From an uncultured Verrucomicrobiota bacterium (GTDB taxonomy: Bacteria > Verrucomicrobiota > Verrucomicrobiia > Limisphaerales > JADLHS01): a stretch of 35,969 bases of DNA. Numbering within the stretch: position 1 is the first letter of the stretch; each line of letters begins with the position of its first letter. The position numbers and the translations under genes are program-made. Location: assembly GCA_903828255.1 (NCBI GenBank), contig CAIKLQ010000138.1, positions 1 through 35,969 on the forward strand, read 5' to 3'. This document shows, in pieces, positions 14,854 through 23,500 of this stretch. The notes under the pieces are model-generated. The model was given only the letters and a program-made list of their open reading frames with translations, searched no databases and was not told the DNA's origin.

Positions 14854-15963
14854 ATGCTTGACACTATTTTTGATCGGGAAGTCTGGGCGCGGGTGCCCTT
14901 CGGGTTTTGGGCCGGGGTGTTTTTCGTTTTCGGCAGCGTCGTCGGGAGCTTCCTGAATGTTTGCATTTATCGGATGCCGCTCGGCCTGAGCATTGTTTCG
15001 CCACCGTCGCATTGTCCGCACTGCAAGTATTCGATCCCGTGGTTTCTAAACGTGCCGCTGCTGACGTGGACTTCCCTGCGCGGCAAATGCAAGAACTGCG
15101 GGGCGCCGATTTCGCCCCGCTATTTTCTGGTGGAACTGCTTACGGGCCTGATGTTCCTCGGCTGCTGGCTCGCGTTCGGAGGCGTGTCGGTCTGGCTGGC
15201 GCTCGTCTATTCCTTGTTCCTCGCCGGACTCATCACGGCGACGTTCATTGACTTCGAGCATTTCATTATTCCCGACGAAATCACCCTCGGCGGGATGGGG
15301 GTCGGATTGCTGTGCTCGTTTTTGCTGCCGGGCCTGCACGGAGAAGCGCTGGTCACGGGCGGCATGATGAAGAGCATTCTGGGCCTCGTGGTCGGCGGGG
15401 GTCTGATCTACGGAATCCTGCGCGCCGGCAAGTTGCTGTTCGGACGGCAGCGACTGGCGTTGCCGCCCAACACCAAAATCGTGTTCACGGAAACCGCGGT
15501 GCATCTGCCGGATCAGGAAATTCCTTACGAAGAACTGTTTTACCGGCGATCCGACGCCGTCATTCTCCAGGCGCAGACAGTGGAACTGGTGGATCGCGGA
15601 TACAAGAACGTGCGCGTGAGCCTGGCCTTGCTGGGGAAGAAGCTGGAAATCGGCGAAGAGAAGTTCGACCCCGAAACCTGTCGTCACCTCGAGGTCGTCA
15701 CGTCGGAAGTGATCCTCCCGCGTGAGGCGATGGGTTTGGGCGACGTGAAATTCATGGCGGCCATCGGTGCGTTCCTTGGCTGGGAGGCGACGATTTTCTC
15801 GCTGATGCTGAGTTCGATGGTGGGCGCCGTGGTTGGGATCCTCTTGATCGTCGTGGGCAAGCGCGAATGGTCCTCGCGTCTGCCGTACGGCCCGTACATC
15901 GCACTGGGAGCCGTCGTTTGGGTTTTCTTGGGGAAACGGCTGATGGCGATGTATTATCCCTGA
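14854..15963 (+). CDS. Prepilin peptidase / N-methyltransferase (A24 family) with a large cytoplasmic insertion
   Basis: This inner-membrane aspartyl protease cleaves and N-methylates type IV pilin and type II secretion pseudopilin leaders. The protein has 369 residues, against roughly 250-290 in common homologues. GSVVGSFLNVCIYR (27-40) and the zinc-binding pair CPHC (54-57) and CKNC (79-82) form the methyltransferase part. Catalytic Asp133 lies in FIDFEHFIIPDE and Asp297 in GLGDVKFM. Between them, residues about 197-290 are an inserted soluble segment (PPNTKIVFTETAVHLPDQEI ... VVTSEVILPREAM), rich in strands. Several hydrophobic helices are evident. It probably processes the pseudopilin encoded at 33230-33898 and others elsewhere. 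It follows aroE after a repeat-filled spacer of 335 bases. Confidence 0.92.
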   Translation: MLDTIFDREVWARVPFGFWAGVFFVFGSVVGSFLNVCIYRMPLGLSIVSPPSHCPHCKYSIPWFLNVPLLTWTSLRGKCKNCGAPISPRYFLVELLTGLMFLGCWLAFGGVSVWLALVYSLFLAGLITATFIDFEHFIIPDEITLGGMGVGLLCSFLLPGLHGEALVTGGMMKSILGLVVGGGLIYGILRAGKLLFGRQRLALPPNTKIVFTETAVHLPDQEIPYEELFYRRSDAVILQAQTVELVDRGYKNVRVSLALLGKKLEIGEEKFDPETCRHLEVVTSEVILPREAMGLGDVKFMAAIGAFLGWEATIFSLMLSSMVGAVVGILLIVVGKREWSSRLPYGPYIALGAVVWVFLGKRLMAMYYP

Positions 15964-16275
15964 CCGGGCAAGCCCAGTCGGAGCCAGGTGGTTGGAAAAC
16001 GGAAACCAACTCAACGCAGCGGCCCTTAGACCGCAGAGATGCACGGAGGGGAAACCGGTGAAGAACACCGAGCCGGGAGCGCAGATTTTTCTGCCAAGCT
16101 CTGCACGGTAATCCGTCGGAGGCCTCCCGCGGCGCGAGGATTCTTCAGGAGCGCAGCGCTCCAGCTCTGCGGGTTTGTTTTCTTCGTTCACGCGGAGCTG
16201 GAGTTCCGCGCTCCACTTTGCTTCGCGAGTTGCCACTATACAGCGCCAGCGGGCTTTGGTAGCTTCAGTTCACTT
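15964..16275. other. Spacer upstream of frr with an imperfect inverted repeat
   Basis: No gene was recognised in 312 bases. Although the frr frame is open upstream to 16039, that extension lacks family resemblance. The spacer contains GGAGCGCAGCGCTCCAGCTC (16148-16167, continuing to 16171) and its imperfect reverse complement at 16191-16214, about 24 bases with a few mismatches. Near 16020-16060, CCGCAGAGATGCACGGAGGG recalls the CCACAGATGGACGCAGAGGG stretch at about 2931. Confidence 0.6.
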
Positions 16276-16836
16276 ATGACACTTGATGACATTTTGTTAG
16301 AGGCGGAAGAGAAGATGGAAAAGACCGAACACGTCGTCGTCAACGAATTTTCCGGAGTGCGCACTGGCAAAGCGTCTGCTTCGCTCGTCGAAAATCTCAT
16401 GGTGGAGGTCTATGGCTCGAATATGCGCTTACGCGAAATCGCCGGCATCACCTCGCCCGAACCGCGCGCGTTGGCCATCCAGCCCTGGGATGCCAGTAGC
16501 GTGCATGCGATTGAGAAGGCCATCCAGAAGGCGAATCTCGGACTGAATCCCACCGTTCAAGGCAAGGTGCTGCGGATTTTCTTTCCCGAATTGAGCACCG
16601 AACGCCGCCTGGAATTCACCAAGATCACCAAGAAGATGGCCGAGGACGGCCGCGTGGCGATCCGGCATGTGCGCCGTGACGCTATGGATCAACTCAAGAA
16701 GCACGCTCACGACCGCGGCGTGACTGAGGATGAAGAGAAGCAGTGCGAAAAGGACTTGCAGAAACTGACGGACAGCTACATCGGCAAGATTGACCTGCAT
16801 CTGGCCCACAAAGAAAAAGAAATCATGACGGTGTGA
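16276..16836 (+). CDS. frr: Ribosome recycling factor
   Basis: It releases ribosomes from mRNA after termination, acting with EF-G in the cytoplasm. The protein has 186 residues from the ATG at 16276, matching the usual 185 or so; the upstream in-frame extension is rejected for this reason. Family features include the N-terminal helix (EEKMEKTEHVVVNEFSGVRT), GKASASLVENLMVEVYGS, ITSPEPRALAIQPWD, the helix KAIQKANLGLNPTVQGKVLR, and the conserved PELSTERRLEFTKITKKMAE and IRHVRRDAMDQLKK segments. The usual neighbour pyrH is absent; prepilin peptidase lies upstream behind a repeat-bearing spacer. It converges with the glycerate kinase gene. Confidence 0.95.
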   Translation: MTLDDILLEAEEKMEKTEHVVVNEFSGVRTGKASASLVENLMVEVYGSNMRLREIAGITSPEPRALAIQPWDASSVHAIEKAIQKANLGLNPTVQGKVLRIFFPELSTERRLEFTKITKKMAEDGRVAIRHVRRDAMDQLKKHAHDRGVTEDEEKQCEKDLQKLTDSYIGKIDLHLAHKEKEIMTV

Positions 16837-16881
16837 GCCCGGGGCTGATCAAGCCCAAACTCCGAAATCGAAACGGGAGCG

Positions 16882-16896
16882 CGCCCGGGGCGGGCG
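16882..16896. terminator. Possible bidirectional terminator hairpin (frr / glycerate kinase)
   Basis: CGCCCG-GGG-CGGGCG forms a compact GC stem in the 90-base gap between two converging genes. There is no strong T run on either side. Position is the main argument. Confidence 0.35.
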
Positions 16897-16926
16897 TGTC
16901 CCCGCAATCTGGGAGTTCAAGTCAGG

Positions 16927-18057
16927 TCATACGGGCGGCCACGCCGACCCGGTCCGCGCCGCCAGTCGCGCCAGCCAGAATGAAGGGCGGGCTTTCGCGG
17001 CTTCTTCCGCCGTTAGATCGGTGAGCGCATGGGTCTGGTCGAAGATGGAATTCGTTTCGCCAGAGCGAAGCACCTTGCCTGCGAGGCCGATGCAGGGCAC
17101 TCCCGAAGCACGACACTGGCGGGCCAACGCTCCGACGCCCTTGCCCATGGCCGATGAATCGTCAATGCAGCCTTCGCCCGTGAGCACCAAGTCTGCCGCG
17201 CGCAGTTTCTGCCGCAGTTGTGCGTGCCGAGCGAACAACGCAAAACCGGATTGCAATCGCGCGCCACAAAACGCGAGCAAACCAAATCCCAACCCGCCCG
17301 CGGCACCGCTACCGGGTTGCCGGTGGCGTGCGGTTTCCCGCGATACGGAACGCCGCGTCCGCGCCACCGCTTGTGCCAGCCGGCGTAAGTTTCGCTCCGC
17401 CTCCGCAAGCTGGGATGGTTTGATTCCTTTCTGTGGCCCATAGACCCGCGTCGCGCCGCGGACGCCGAGCAACACATTTTGCACGTCCACCGCGACAATT
17501 ACCCTTGCCCCGCGCTGGGGCAAGGGAGGGCGCAGGCTCGCGAGTTCCGCCAAACGCGTCCAGCGATCGATACTTCTCCCGGCACGATCAAGGAACTCCC
17601 AGCCTAGCCCGCGCGCCAATCCGAACCCGCCATCGTTCGTCGCGCTGCCGCCGATGCCAATCAGGATTTGCTTCGCGCCTTTGCGTTCTGCTGCGCGCAG
17701 CACTTCACCCAGCCCAAAAGTGTCCAGGTCGGAAGGATGGAATTTTCCCGGCGGCAGCATGGCCAGGCCGATGATCCTGGCGGATTCCACGATGGCGGTT
17801 TTCGTTTTCGCCTCCCACCACCATGTCGCCCGACACGGACGATGCGCGGCGTCAACGGTCTTGACCGATTGCGGCGTGGCGTCGAGCAACCCACCCATCA
17901 ATTCGCCAAAGCCGTCGCCCCCGTCGCTCATCGGCAGCACCTCCAAGGAATCGTGCGGGCGGGCCTGACGCCAACCGCGCGCGATGGCTTCCGCCGCTTC
18001 ACGCGCCGAAAGCGTGCCTTTGAATTTGTCCGGCATGATGAGAACGCGCAGCGGCAT
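16927..18057 (-). CDS. Glycerate 2-kinase (GarK/GlxK type)
   Basis: The protein has 376 residues, a usual length for the type-1 glycerate kinase family, which phosphorylates D-glycerate with ATP. MPLRVLIMPDKFKGTLSAREA opens the protein, followed by VLPMSDGGDGFGEL (about 41-54) and KTAIVESARIIGLAML. ILIGIGGSATNDGGFGLARG is the strongest family motif, then YGPQKGIKPSQL, GSGAAGGLGFGLLAF, DLVLTGEGCIDDSSAMGKGV and PCIGLAGKV. It could serve glycolate or hexarate breakdown, but none of those genes is adjacent. Downstream convergence with frr and 500 bases upstream to the next gene suggest a single-gene transcript. No Shine-Dalgarno motif is visible before the ATG. Confidence 0.92.
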   Translation of the reverse strand: MPLRVLIMPDKFKGTLSAREAAEAIARGWRQARPHDSLEVLPMSDGGDGFGELMGGLLDATPQSVKTVDAAHRPCRATWWWEAKTKTAIVESARIIGLAMLPPGKFHPSDLDTFGLGEVLRAAERKGAKQILIGIGGSATNDGGFGLARGLGWEFLDRAGRSIDRWTRLAELASLRPPLPQRGARVIVAVDVQNVLLGVRGATRVYGPQKGIKPSQLAEAERNLRRLAQAVARTRRSVSRETARHRQPGSGAAGGLGFGLLAFCGARLQSGFALFARHAQLRQKLRAADLVLTGEGCIDDSSAMGKGVGALARQCRASGVPCIGLAGKVLRSGETNSIFDQTHALTDLTAEEAAKARPSFWLARLAARTGSAWPPV

Positions 18058-18557
18058 GGGGCGACCAAAGTCTGAGGTCTCATGTCCAAAGTCAACCGCG
18101 CAGGAATCTGGCGGCAGGAATCTGGCGGTTGGATACCCGAGAACCGCTTCGTTCTAGGGGGCGCGGCCTTGCTTCAAGAGATCGGTCAGCGTCACGCGGA
18201 ACAGGTGGTTGGTAGCGCCCAAGTCCTCGGGGATAAAACAGAAAATCCGGGAACCAAACCAAGCGGCAGGCAGGCGGTACCGCCGCCCCAGGCGCACGGA
18301 AAAGGCCCGAAGCGAAAAGCCGGTCCCCACTGAACTTCCAATCTTGAACCGCGACGCCCAGCCTTCCCTCTGGGCCAGTAACCACGCCGAGCTCCGGTCG
18401 GCGGCGCCTCCAAAGTCAGAAGGGCGGTCGGAATTTGCGGCGTCCGGAGGCTGGGAGTGCCGCGATACAGCAGGCTTGGAAGGCGGCGCTACGACCTTGT
18501 CAGCGGCCCGGAGACAGTCGGAATCCGGTCCCTGGCTCTCGGGATTCCGCTGCGGTT
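18058..18557. other. Gene-free 500-base spacer
   Basis: No supported gene. A minus-strand frame stays open through here and yields peptides such as LGRRYRLPAAWFGSRIFCFI, but it is continuous with an alternate frame of the GxGYxYP gene, has no start in the spacer and shows no recognised domain. The region resembles the other repeat-derived spacers (GC-rich, Pro/Arg/Ser-rich in translation). No strong long palindrome was found by eye. Confidence 0.5.
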
Positions 18558-20339
18558 TCACGGGCGGGGCGGTTTTGCCTGCCGCTCGTGGAACTGTTTG
18601 AACAGTGCGCAAAACGTGAGCGGGTCCAGCACCTCGAGGTTCAGGTCTGGCCGCTTCTGGCGCAGGGTTGCCACGGTCTCCAGGATGTTCTTCGGGTTGA
18701 CCCAGACGATGCGGAAGAAGTAAAAGCCCGGCTCTTTGTTTCCCCGCACCTTGATGGCGTTCGCCATGGCGTTGGCGGTCTGTTCGGCGCTGGCGAAGTT
18801 GCAGGTATCGTTGAGCAGTTCCATGACCGGCATGCCTTTCCAAATGTGCGGCTCCGGCATCTTCCCGCCAGTGCCGTGCAGGTCCATCACGATGGTCGCC
18901 AAACCGTCGGGCGCGAATTTCCGGAAGGCGTCCTTCACGTCGGCGGTGGGCTGATCCCAATCCAGCACCATCGGCGCGAGGGTCATATCGGCCTCGCGGA
19001 AGAAGCGCCGGTTGTGTTTCACGAACAGCGGCAAATACTCCTTCCGCACGCGGTTCGGGTTCATGTAACCAGCGGCGCTTGCGTCGGCGGTGAACGTGTC
19101 GGCGGCGGTGGCGGTGCTGTAGAAATAGGCGATCAGGTCCGGGTAGGTTTCCAGCAGATTCGGATTGATGCCCCACGCAAGCGGGACTTTTCCGCGATCG
19201 GCGTTGTGCCAGTGATTCGGCATGAACTCGTAAAGCGGCGTGGCCGAGTCGTAATCCGCCATGAGGATGCAAATGTAAGTCTTCTTCTCCAGCGGAACTT
19301 TCTTGGCTGCGCGATGCTGCTGGAGCGGTTGCCGCGGTGCCTGACTGTGTAGCGATTGGTTGAAGCATTCGCTGGATATGGTGTTCTGGTAACAGTTGAA
19401 GGGCGACATCAGCCAGACCGATTCCCACTCCGTCGGCACTGGTTCGTGCGTGCTCTTGTGGTCGGGCATGTTGGCATATTTGGAAAAGGCGAAGAAGCCG
19501 GTCAACTCGGTCATCTGTTTGCCGGCGGAATGCCGCAGCGTCTCGGCCAGCATCAGCTTGTAGGTCTCCAGGTCCAAGCCCAGCCGCTGCTCGGGATCGT
19601 CCATCGGCTTCTCATCGCCCCAAGGCGAGAGGTCGAAAACGAACGCCCGATTCTTCACCGCCCAGTCGCGCGTGAGCACGTAACCGGCGTCACCCCGCGA
19701 GCGAGTAAAGAAGGAATCCTCGAACAGACAGAGCAGGTGCGCTGAGCAGTGCCCTTTGGCGAGGTACTGCTCGATGGCCCAACGGTAGGCGTCGTTCTTC
19801 TTGCTGCCGGTTTTCGCGCCGGTGAACAGGCCGCGTAAGTCTTTGAGAATCGGCAAGTGCCACTGACTCAGATAGCGGTCGGCAAACTCCGGGCTCAGCA
19901 CGACCCCATCTTGAACGCCGGCGATGGTGGTCGCCACATTGATGCTGGCGGGCACGGCGGGATCCCAGATGACCGCGCCCTTGAGCCGTTTGCCGGCGAG
20001 CTTCACCAACGCAGTGAGATTGGTCAGCGGTTTTCGTTCCCGGCCTTCCAACCAACGCCCGTCCTTCGCGAGCACATCCAGCCAGAACTGCGGGCGGGGG
20101 TTCTTGCGCGACAAGACGTAAACTTCAGGAGTTTCTCGATTGATGATCCCTTGCAGGCAAGCCACGGCCATCGCTTCGTCGTAGGATTCCGGCGTGCCGT
20201 CTTGGGCCAGCGTGTAGGTGTGGAGGGCCGGGCTTCCCTTCGCCTGCTTCGGGGTCGCGGAAGTTGCCGCAGCAAAGCCCGGAGTAATTGGGCCGAGCAA
20301 GCCGAGGCTCACCAGAGTGAGGATGCATTTCAAGTTCAT
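18558..20339 (-). CDS. Secreted GxGYxYP-family protein (putative glycoside hydrolase)
   Basis: The protein has 593 residues with an N-terminal signal peptide (MNLKCILTLVSLGLLGPITP, cleavage near GFAAA), so it is exported. The N-terminal domain has CLQGIINRETPEVYVLSRKN and LKGAVIWDPAVPASINVATT, IAGVQDGVVLSPEFADRY. The C-terminal domain has TYICILMADYDSATPLYEF, VPLAWGINPNLLETYPDLI and DASAAGYMNPNRV, the position of the naming GxGYxYP motif; here it reads AAGYMNP, with Ala for the first Gly. These are the marks of the GxGYxYP_N/GxGYxYP_C families, classed as putative glycoside hydrolases from fold and context, with no firm substrate. It lies 176 bases downstream of the S8 protease gene on the same strand. 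A short GCGCCAGC/GCTGGCGC hairpin (20344-20367) precedes the start. Confidence 0.8.
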   Translation of the reverse strand: MNLKCILTLVSLGLLGPITPGFAAATSATPKQAKGSPALHTYTLAQDGTPESYDEAMAVACLQGIINRETPEVYVLSRKNPRPQFWLDVLAKDGRWLEGRERKPLTNLTALVKLAGKRLKGAVIWDPAVPASINVATTIAGVQDGVVLSPEFADRYLSQWHLPILKDLRGLFTGAKTGSKKNDAYRWAIEQYLAKGHCSAHLLCLFEDSFFTRSRGDAGYVLTRDWAVKNRAFVFDLSPWGDEKPMDDPEQRLGLDLETYKLMLAETLRHSAGKQMTELTGFFAFSKYANMPDHKSTHEPVPTEWESVWLMSPFNCYQNTISSECFNQSLHSQAPRQPLQQHRAAKKVPLEKKTYICILMADYDSATPLYEFMPNHWHNADRGKVPLAWGINPNLLETYPDLIAYFYSTATAADTFTADASAAGYMNPNRVRKEYLPLFVKHNRRFFREADMTLAPMVLDWDQPTADVKDAFRKFAPDGLATIVMDLHGTGGKMPEPHIWKGMPVMELLNDTCNFASAEQTANAMANAIKVRGNKEPGFYFFRIVWVNPKNILETVATLRQKRPDLNLEVLDPLTFCALFKQFHERQAKPPRP

Positions 20340-20515
20340 AACCGCGCCAGCGTCCGCTGGCTGGCGCGCAAGAACAACTTCAAATTTGGATTCAAGAAAT
20401 TGCGGTCGCTTACGCAGCTTGGCGGGAGGGCCGGCGTCACGCTGGTTTCGAATGCTTGCTTCGCAGCCGTAACCAGGCCGCCGCCGTTTGGGTAGAAGCG
20501 CCGCCTCGCCCGCGC

Positions 20516-23500
20516 TCAGGGGGCGGGCACGCCCCGGTAGAAGCGTTGCGGGAAAGCAACGGCGTTCGACTCGATGAACAGGAACGGCGCGGCGTTGGTC
20601 TGCAAGCCGATCCAGTTGCTGTCCGCGAGGTTCGTGGACACCTGGATGACGTAGTTTGAACTCGTGGGGCCCGTGAGCGTGAACTGAAATTGATTCCCGG
20701 CCAGCAACACCGAGGTGAGCAACGGCGCGGCGGCGGGCGGATTGGTCACGACCACGGGCGCGACGCCGCCCGACAAGGCGAAGTCGAGCGCCGTAGTATT
20801 GCCGATGTCGTAGATGTACCAGGTGCCGCCGGTGTTCGTTCCGCCGTAGTTGACGATGCGGAAGGTGACATTGGTACCCGCGCCGACGCCTTGCAGCGCC
20901 GGGATCGCGGAGAGATCAATCGCCGGCAGGGAAGCCCCGCTGGTGGACGTCGAGGCGTAGTTCAGCGTGGCAATATCCGCGAACGCGCCCGCGCCGAGTT
21001 GGTATTGTAGCAAACCGTTGGTGGCACCCGCCCCGGAACGCCGGTAGTTAAATGTGCTCACGGCCCCGAAAGAGACTTTGTAGCCGGCGTTGGCGGTCAC
21101 GTCCAAGGTGGCGTAGTCACCGGCGGTGATCGCGTCGGTGGCGGAACCGGTCGTAAAATCATTCCCGCCCCACGCCCGTAGGGCAGGGGTGAGGGTGGTC
21201 GTCACGCCCGGTCCGCGCGTGAGGCCGGCGACCGTGACGTTTGGCGCATTGGTGGTCGGCGACATGGGCGAAACCCCGAAGCTCGTCACGGCATTCATAT
21301 CCCAACCGGCGAGCACGCCGCTGTAGCCATTGAGCACCGAGAGCGTCGCCACGGAACTGGTCGCGCCGCCGTAAAGGTTGGTGACCACGACGCGGTAGTT
21401 CGCGGCGTAACTCGGCTGCGCACTGGCGAGGGCGTAATTGGTCAGCGTCGCGCCGGAAATATCAACCTCGTTGGATCGCCACTGATAGCTCAACGGCACG
21501 CCGCCGCTCGCAACGACGGAGAAACTTACCGGGGAGCCAACGAACGCAGTCTGGCTTTGCGGCGGGGTGACGATCATCGGCACAGGAATGGTCACTGTCA
21601 AAGTCGCCACCGCACTGGTCACGCTGCCGAGGGAGTTCGTGATGATTACGGAGTAGCCGCGGGCATCATTGGTGGTGACGCCGAACTTGGTGTAGGCGTT
21701 GGTGTTCGCGCCGGGAATCGGCAGGCCGTTGGTCAGCCATTGATAACTGAGCGGCCCCGAGCCCGTGGCCGCGACGCTGAACGTGGCGCTGGCGCCGATG
21801 TTTGCGCTTTGGTGCTGCGGTTGGGTCAGGATGGACGGCGCGGCGGAACCGGTGCAGCATAACGCGCCGGAGAGCAAGACGGAATCTACGCGCCAGCCGC
21901 TGCCGCCAACGCTGCTGTCCGTGCCGCAACGCCAACGGAATTGAACCGTCTGTCCGGCGGCGACGGGCAGATTCACAGTGGTGGCGATGAAGCCGCCCGA
22001 GGTGCCGCTCCACCCCTGCCGACCCGCCAGCGGATTGCCGTAGCTGCTGCTGATGGTTTGGTTATATCCGCCGCTGACGAAGCTGCCGCCGGCAGTGACG
22101 ATGTCAGTCCACGCGCCCGCACCAATCTTGATTTCCAGCACGCCGCCATCGAAGCCGGTGGTCGAGCCGGCTTCCAGGTTGTAGTTGTTCCGGAAGGTCA
22201 ATTTTTCGGAGCCGGACGGAACGGCGAACACTGGCGAGGTAAGTTCATTCACGCCGTTGGTAGCGGCTTCGGTGGAGAAGGCCGCGTTCGGCAAGGTGTC
22301 GGGCGTGGTGCTGTCGGTTTTCCACACCGCTTGAGCCCCGGAAGCGGTGGTGGTCCAGCCCGCGGGTAGCCCGGGCGCGGTGACGCCGTCAAAATTTTCG
22401 CCCGCCAAATCAGCTTCGACGCCGAGGACCAGGTTGTACGTGACCAAGCCGAGATCGCTGGTGCCGTCCTGAAGTTGCAGGGTGGCGGTGAGCGTCGCGC
22501 CGCACCCGCCGCTGGCCGTAAAGCTGAACGGATGAAATCCCGCCACGCCCCCGACCGGCAAGACCCCGTAAGCTTGCGGACTGCTGGGGGACGTCACGCC
22601 GCCGCTGGTCAGCAAGGTGGCCACGAGATTGGTCGTGCCCGCCGTGCCGATGTTTTTCACGCCGAGATTCAGGGTGATGGTTTCGCCGGGATCAATCGCG
22701 CCGTTGGTGGCGAGACAACTTTCCGCCGTGAGCGTGGCCGTGTCCGCCGAGAGGAGCGGAGTGCCCACCACGCCGGAGTCGCCGCAACATGTGCGGGCGT
22801 TCACGACGACGGAGTCCACATACCAACCCGTGCCGCCCACGCTGCTGTCGCTCCCGCAGCGCCAGCGGAACTGGACGTTCTGGCCGGCCGCCGCCGTCGG
22901 CAGCGTGGCGGTGGTAGTGATGAAGCCGCCCGACGTGCCGCTCCACGCCTGCCGTCCGGCGAGCGGATTGGTGCTGGAATTCAACGTCAAATTGTAGCCA
23001 CCCGCCACGAAGCCGCCGCCCGCTGTCACAATGTCGGTGAATGTGCCCGCCCCGAGCTTGATTTCCAACACCCCGCCATCCCAACTGCTTTCGGTGCTGT
23101 AATTATGCCGGAACGTGATTTGCGCCAGCGGGGACGTGATGCTGATGACGGGTGAAACCAACTCGTTGACGCCGTCGGTGGTCGGGTCGGGCGAGAACGC
23201 GGCGTTGGGCGAGGAGTCGCTTTGCGTTGTGGAAGTGGCCCACGGAGATTGCCCGCCGGAGGCCGTGGTTGTCCAACCCGCCGGCAACCCGGCGCCGCCG
23301 TCGAAATTTTGCAAGAAGATCGGCAACAGTTGGCCCACCGGAATCGTGACGGTGACGTTGCCGAGACTGGTGGCGCCGTCGGTCAACGCCAACGTAGCGA
23401 TGAGGTTGCTGCCGCACGCGCCGGCGGCAGTGAAAGAAAACGGGTGCGTCACCGCGCCCCCGCCGGCGACCAACGCGCCGTAAGTTTGCGCGCCGCTGGG

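Noticed and set aside
15046-16236. 396-residue minus-strand frame
   Set aside because: It is antisense to the prepilin peptidase; composition is His/Gln/Arg-rich and shows no motif.
18154-19428. 424-residue minus-strand frame running past the end of the GxGYxYP gene
   Set aside because: It overlaps that gene in another frame and extends into a spacer; there is no start signal or domain. A frameshift extending the GxGYxYP protein was considered, but its C-terminus at DPLTFCALFKQFHER looks complete.
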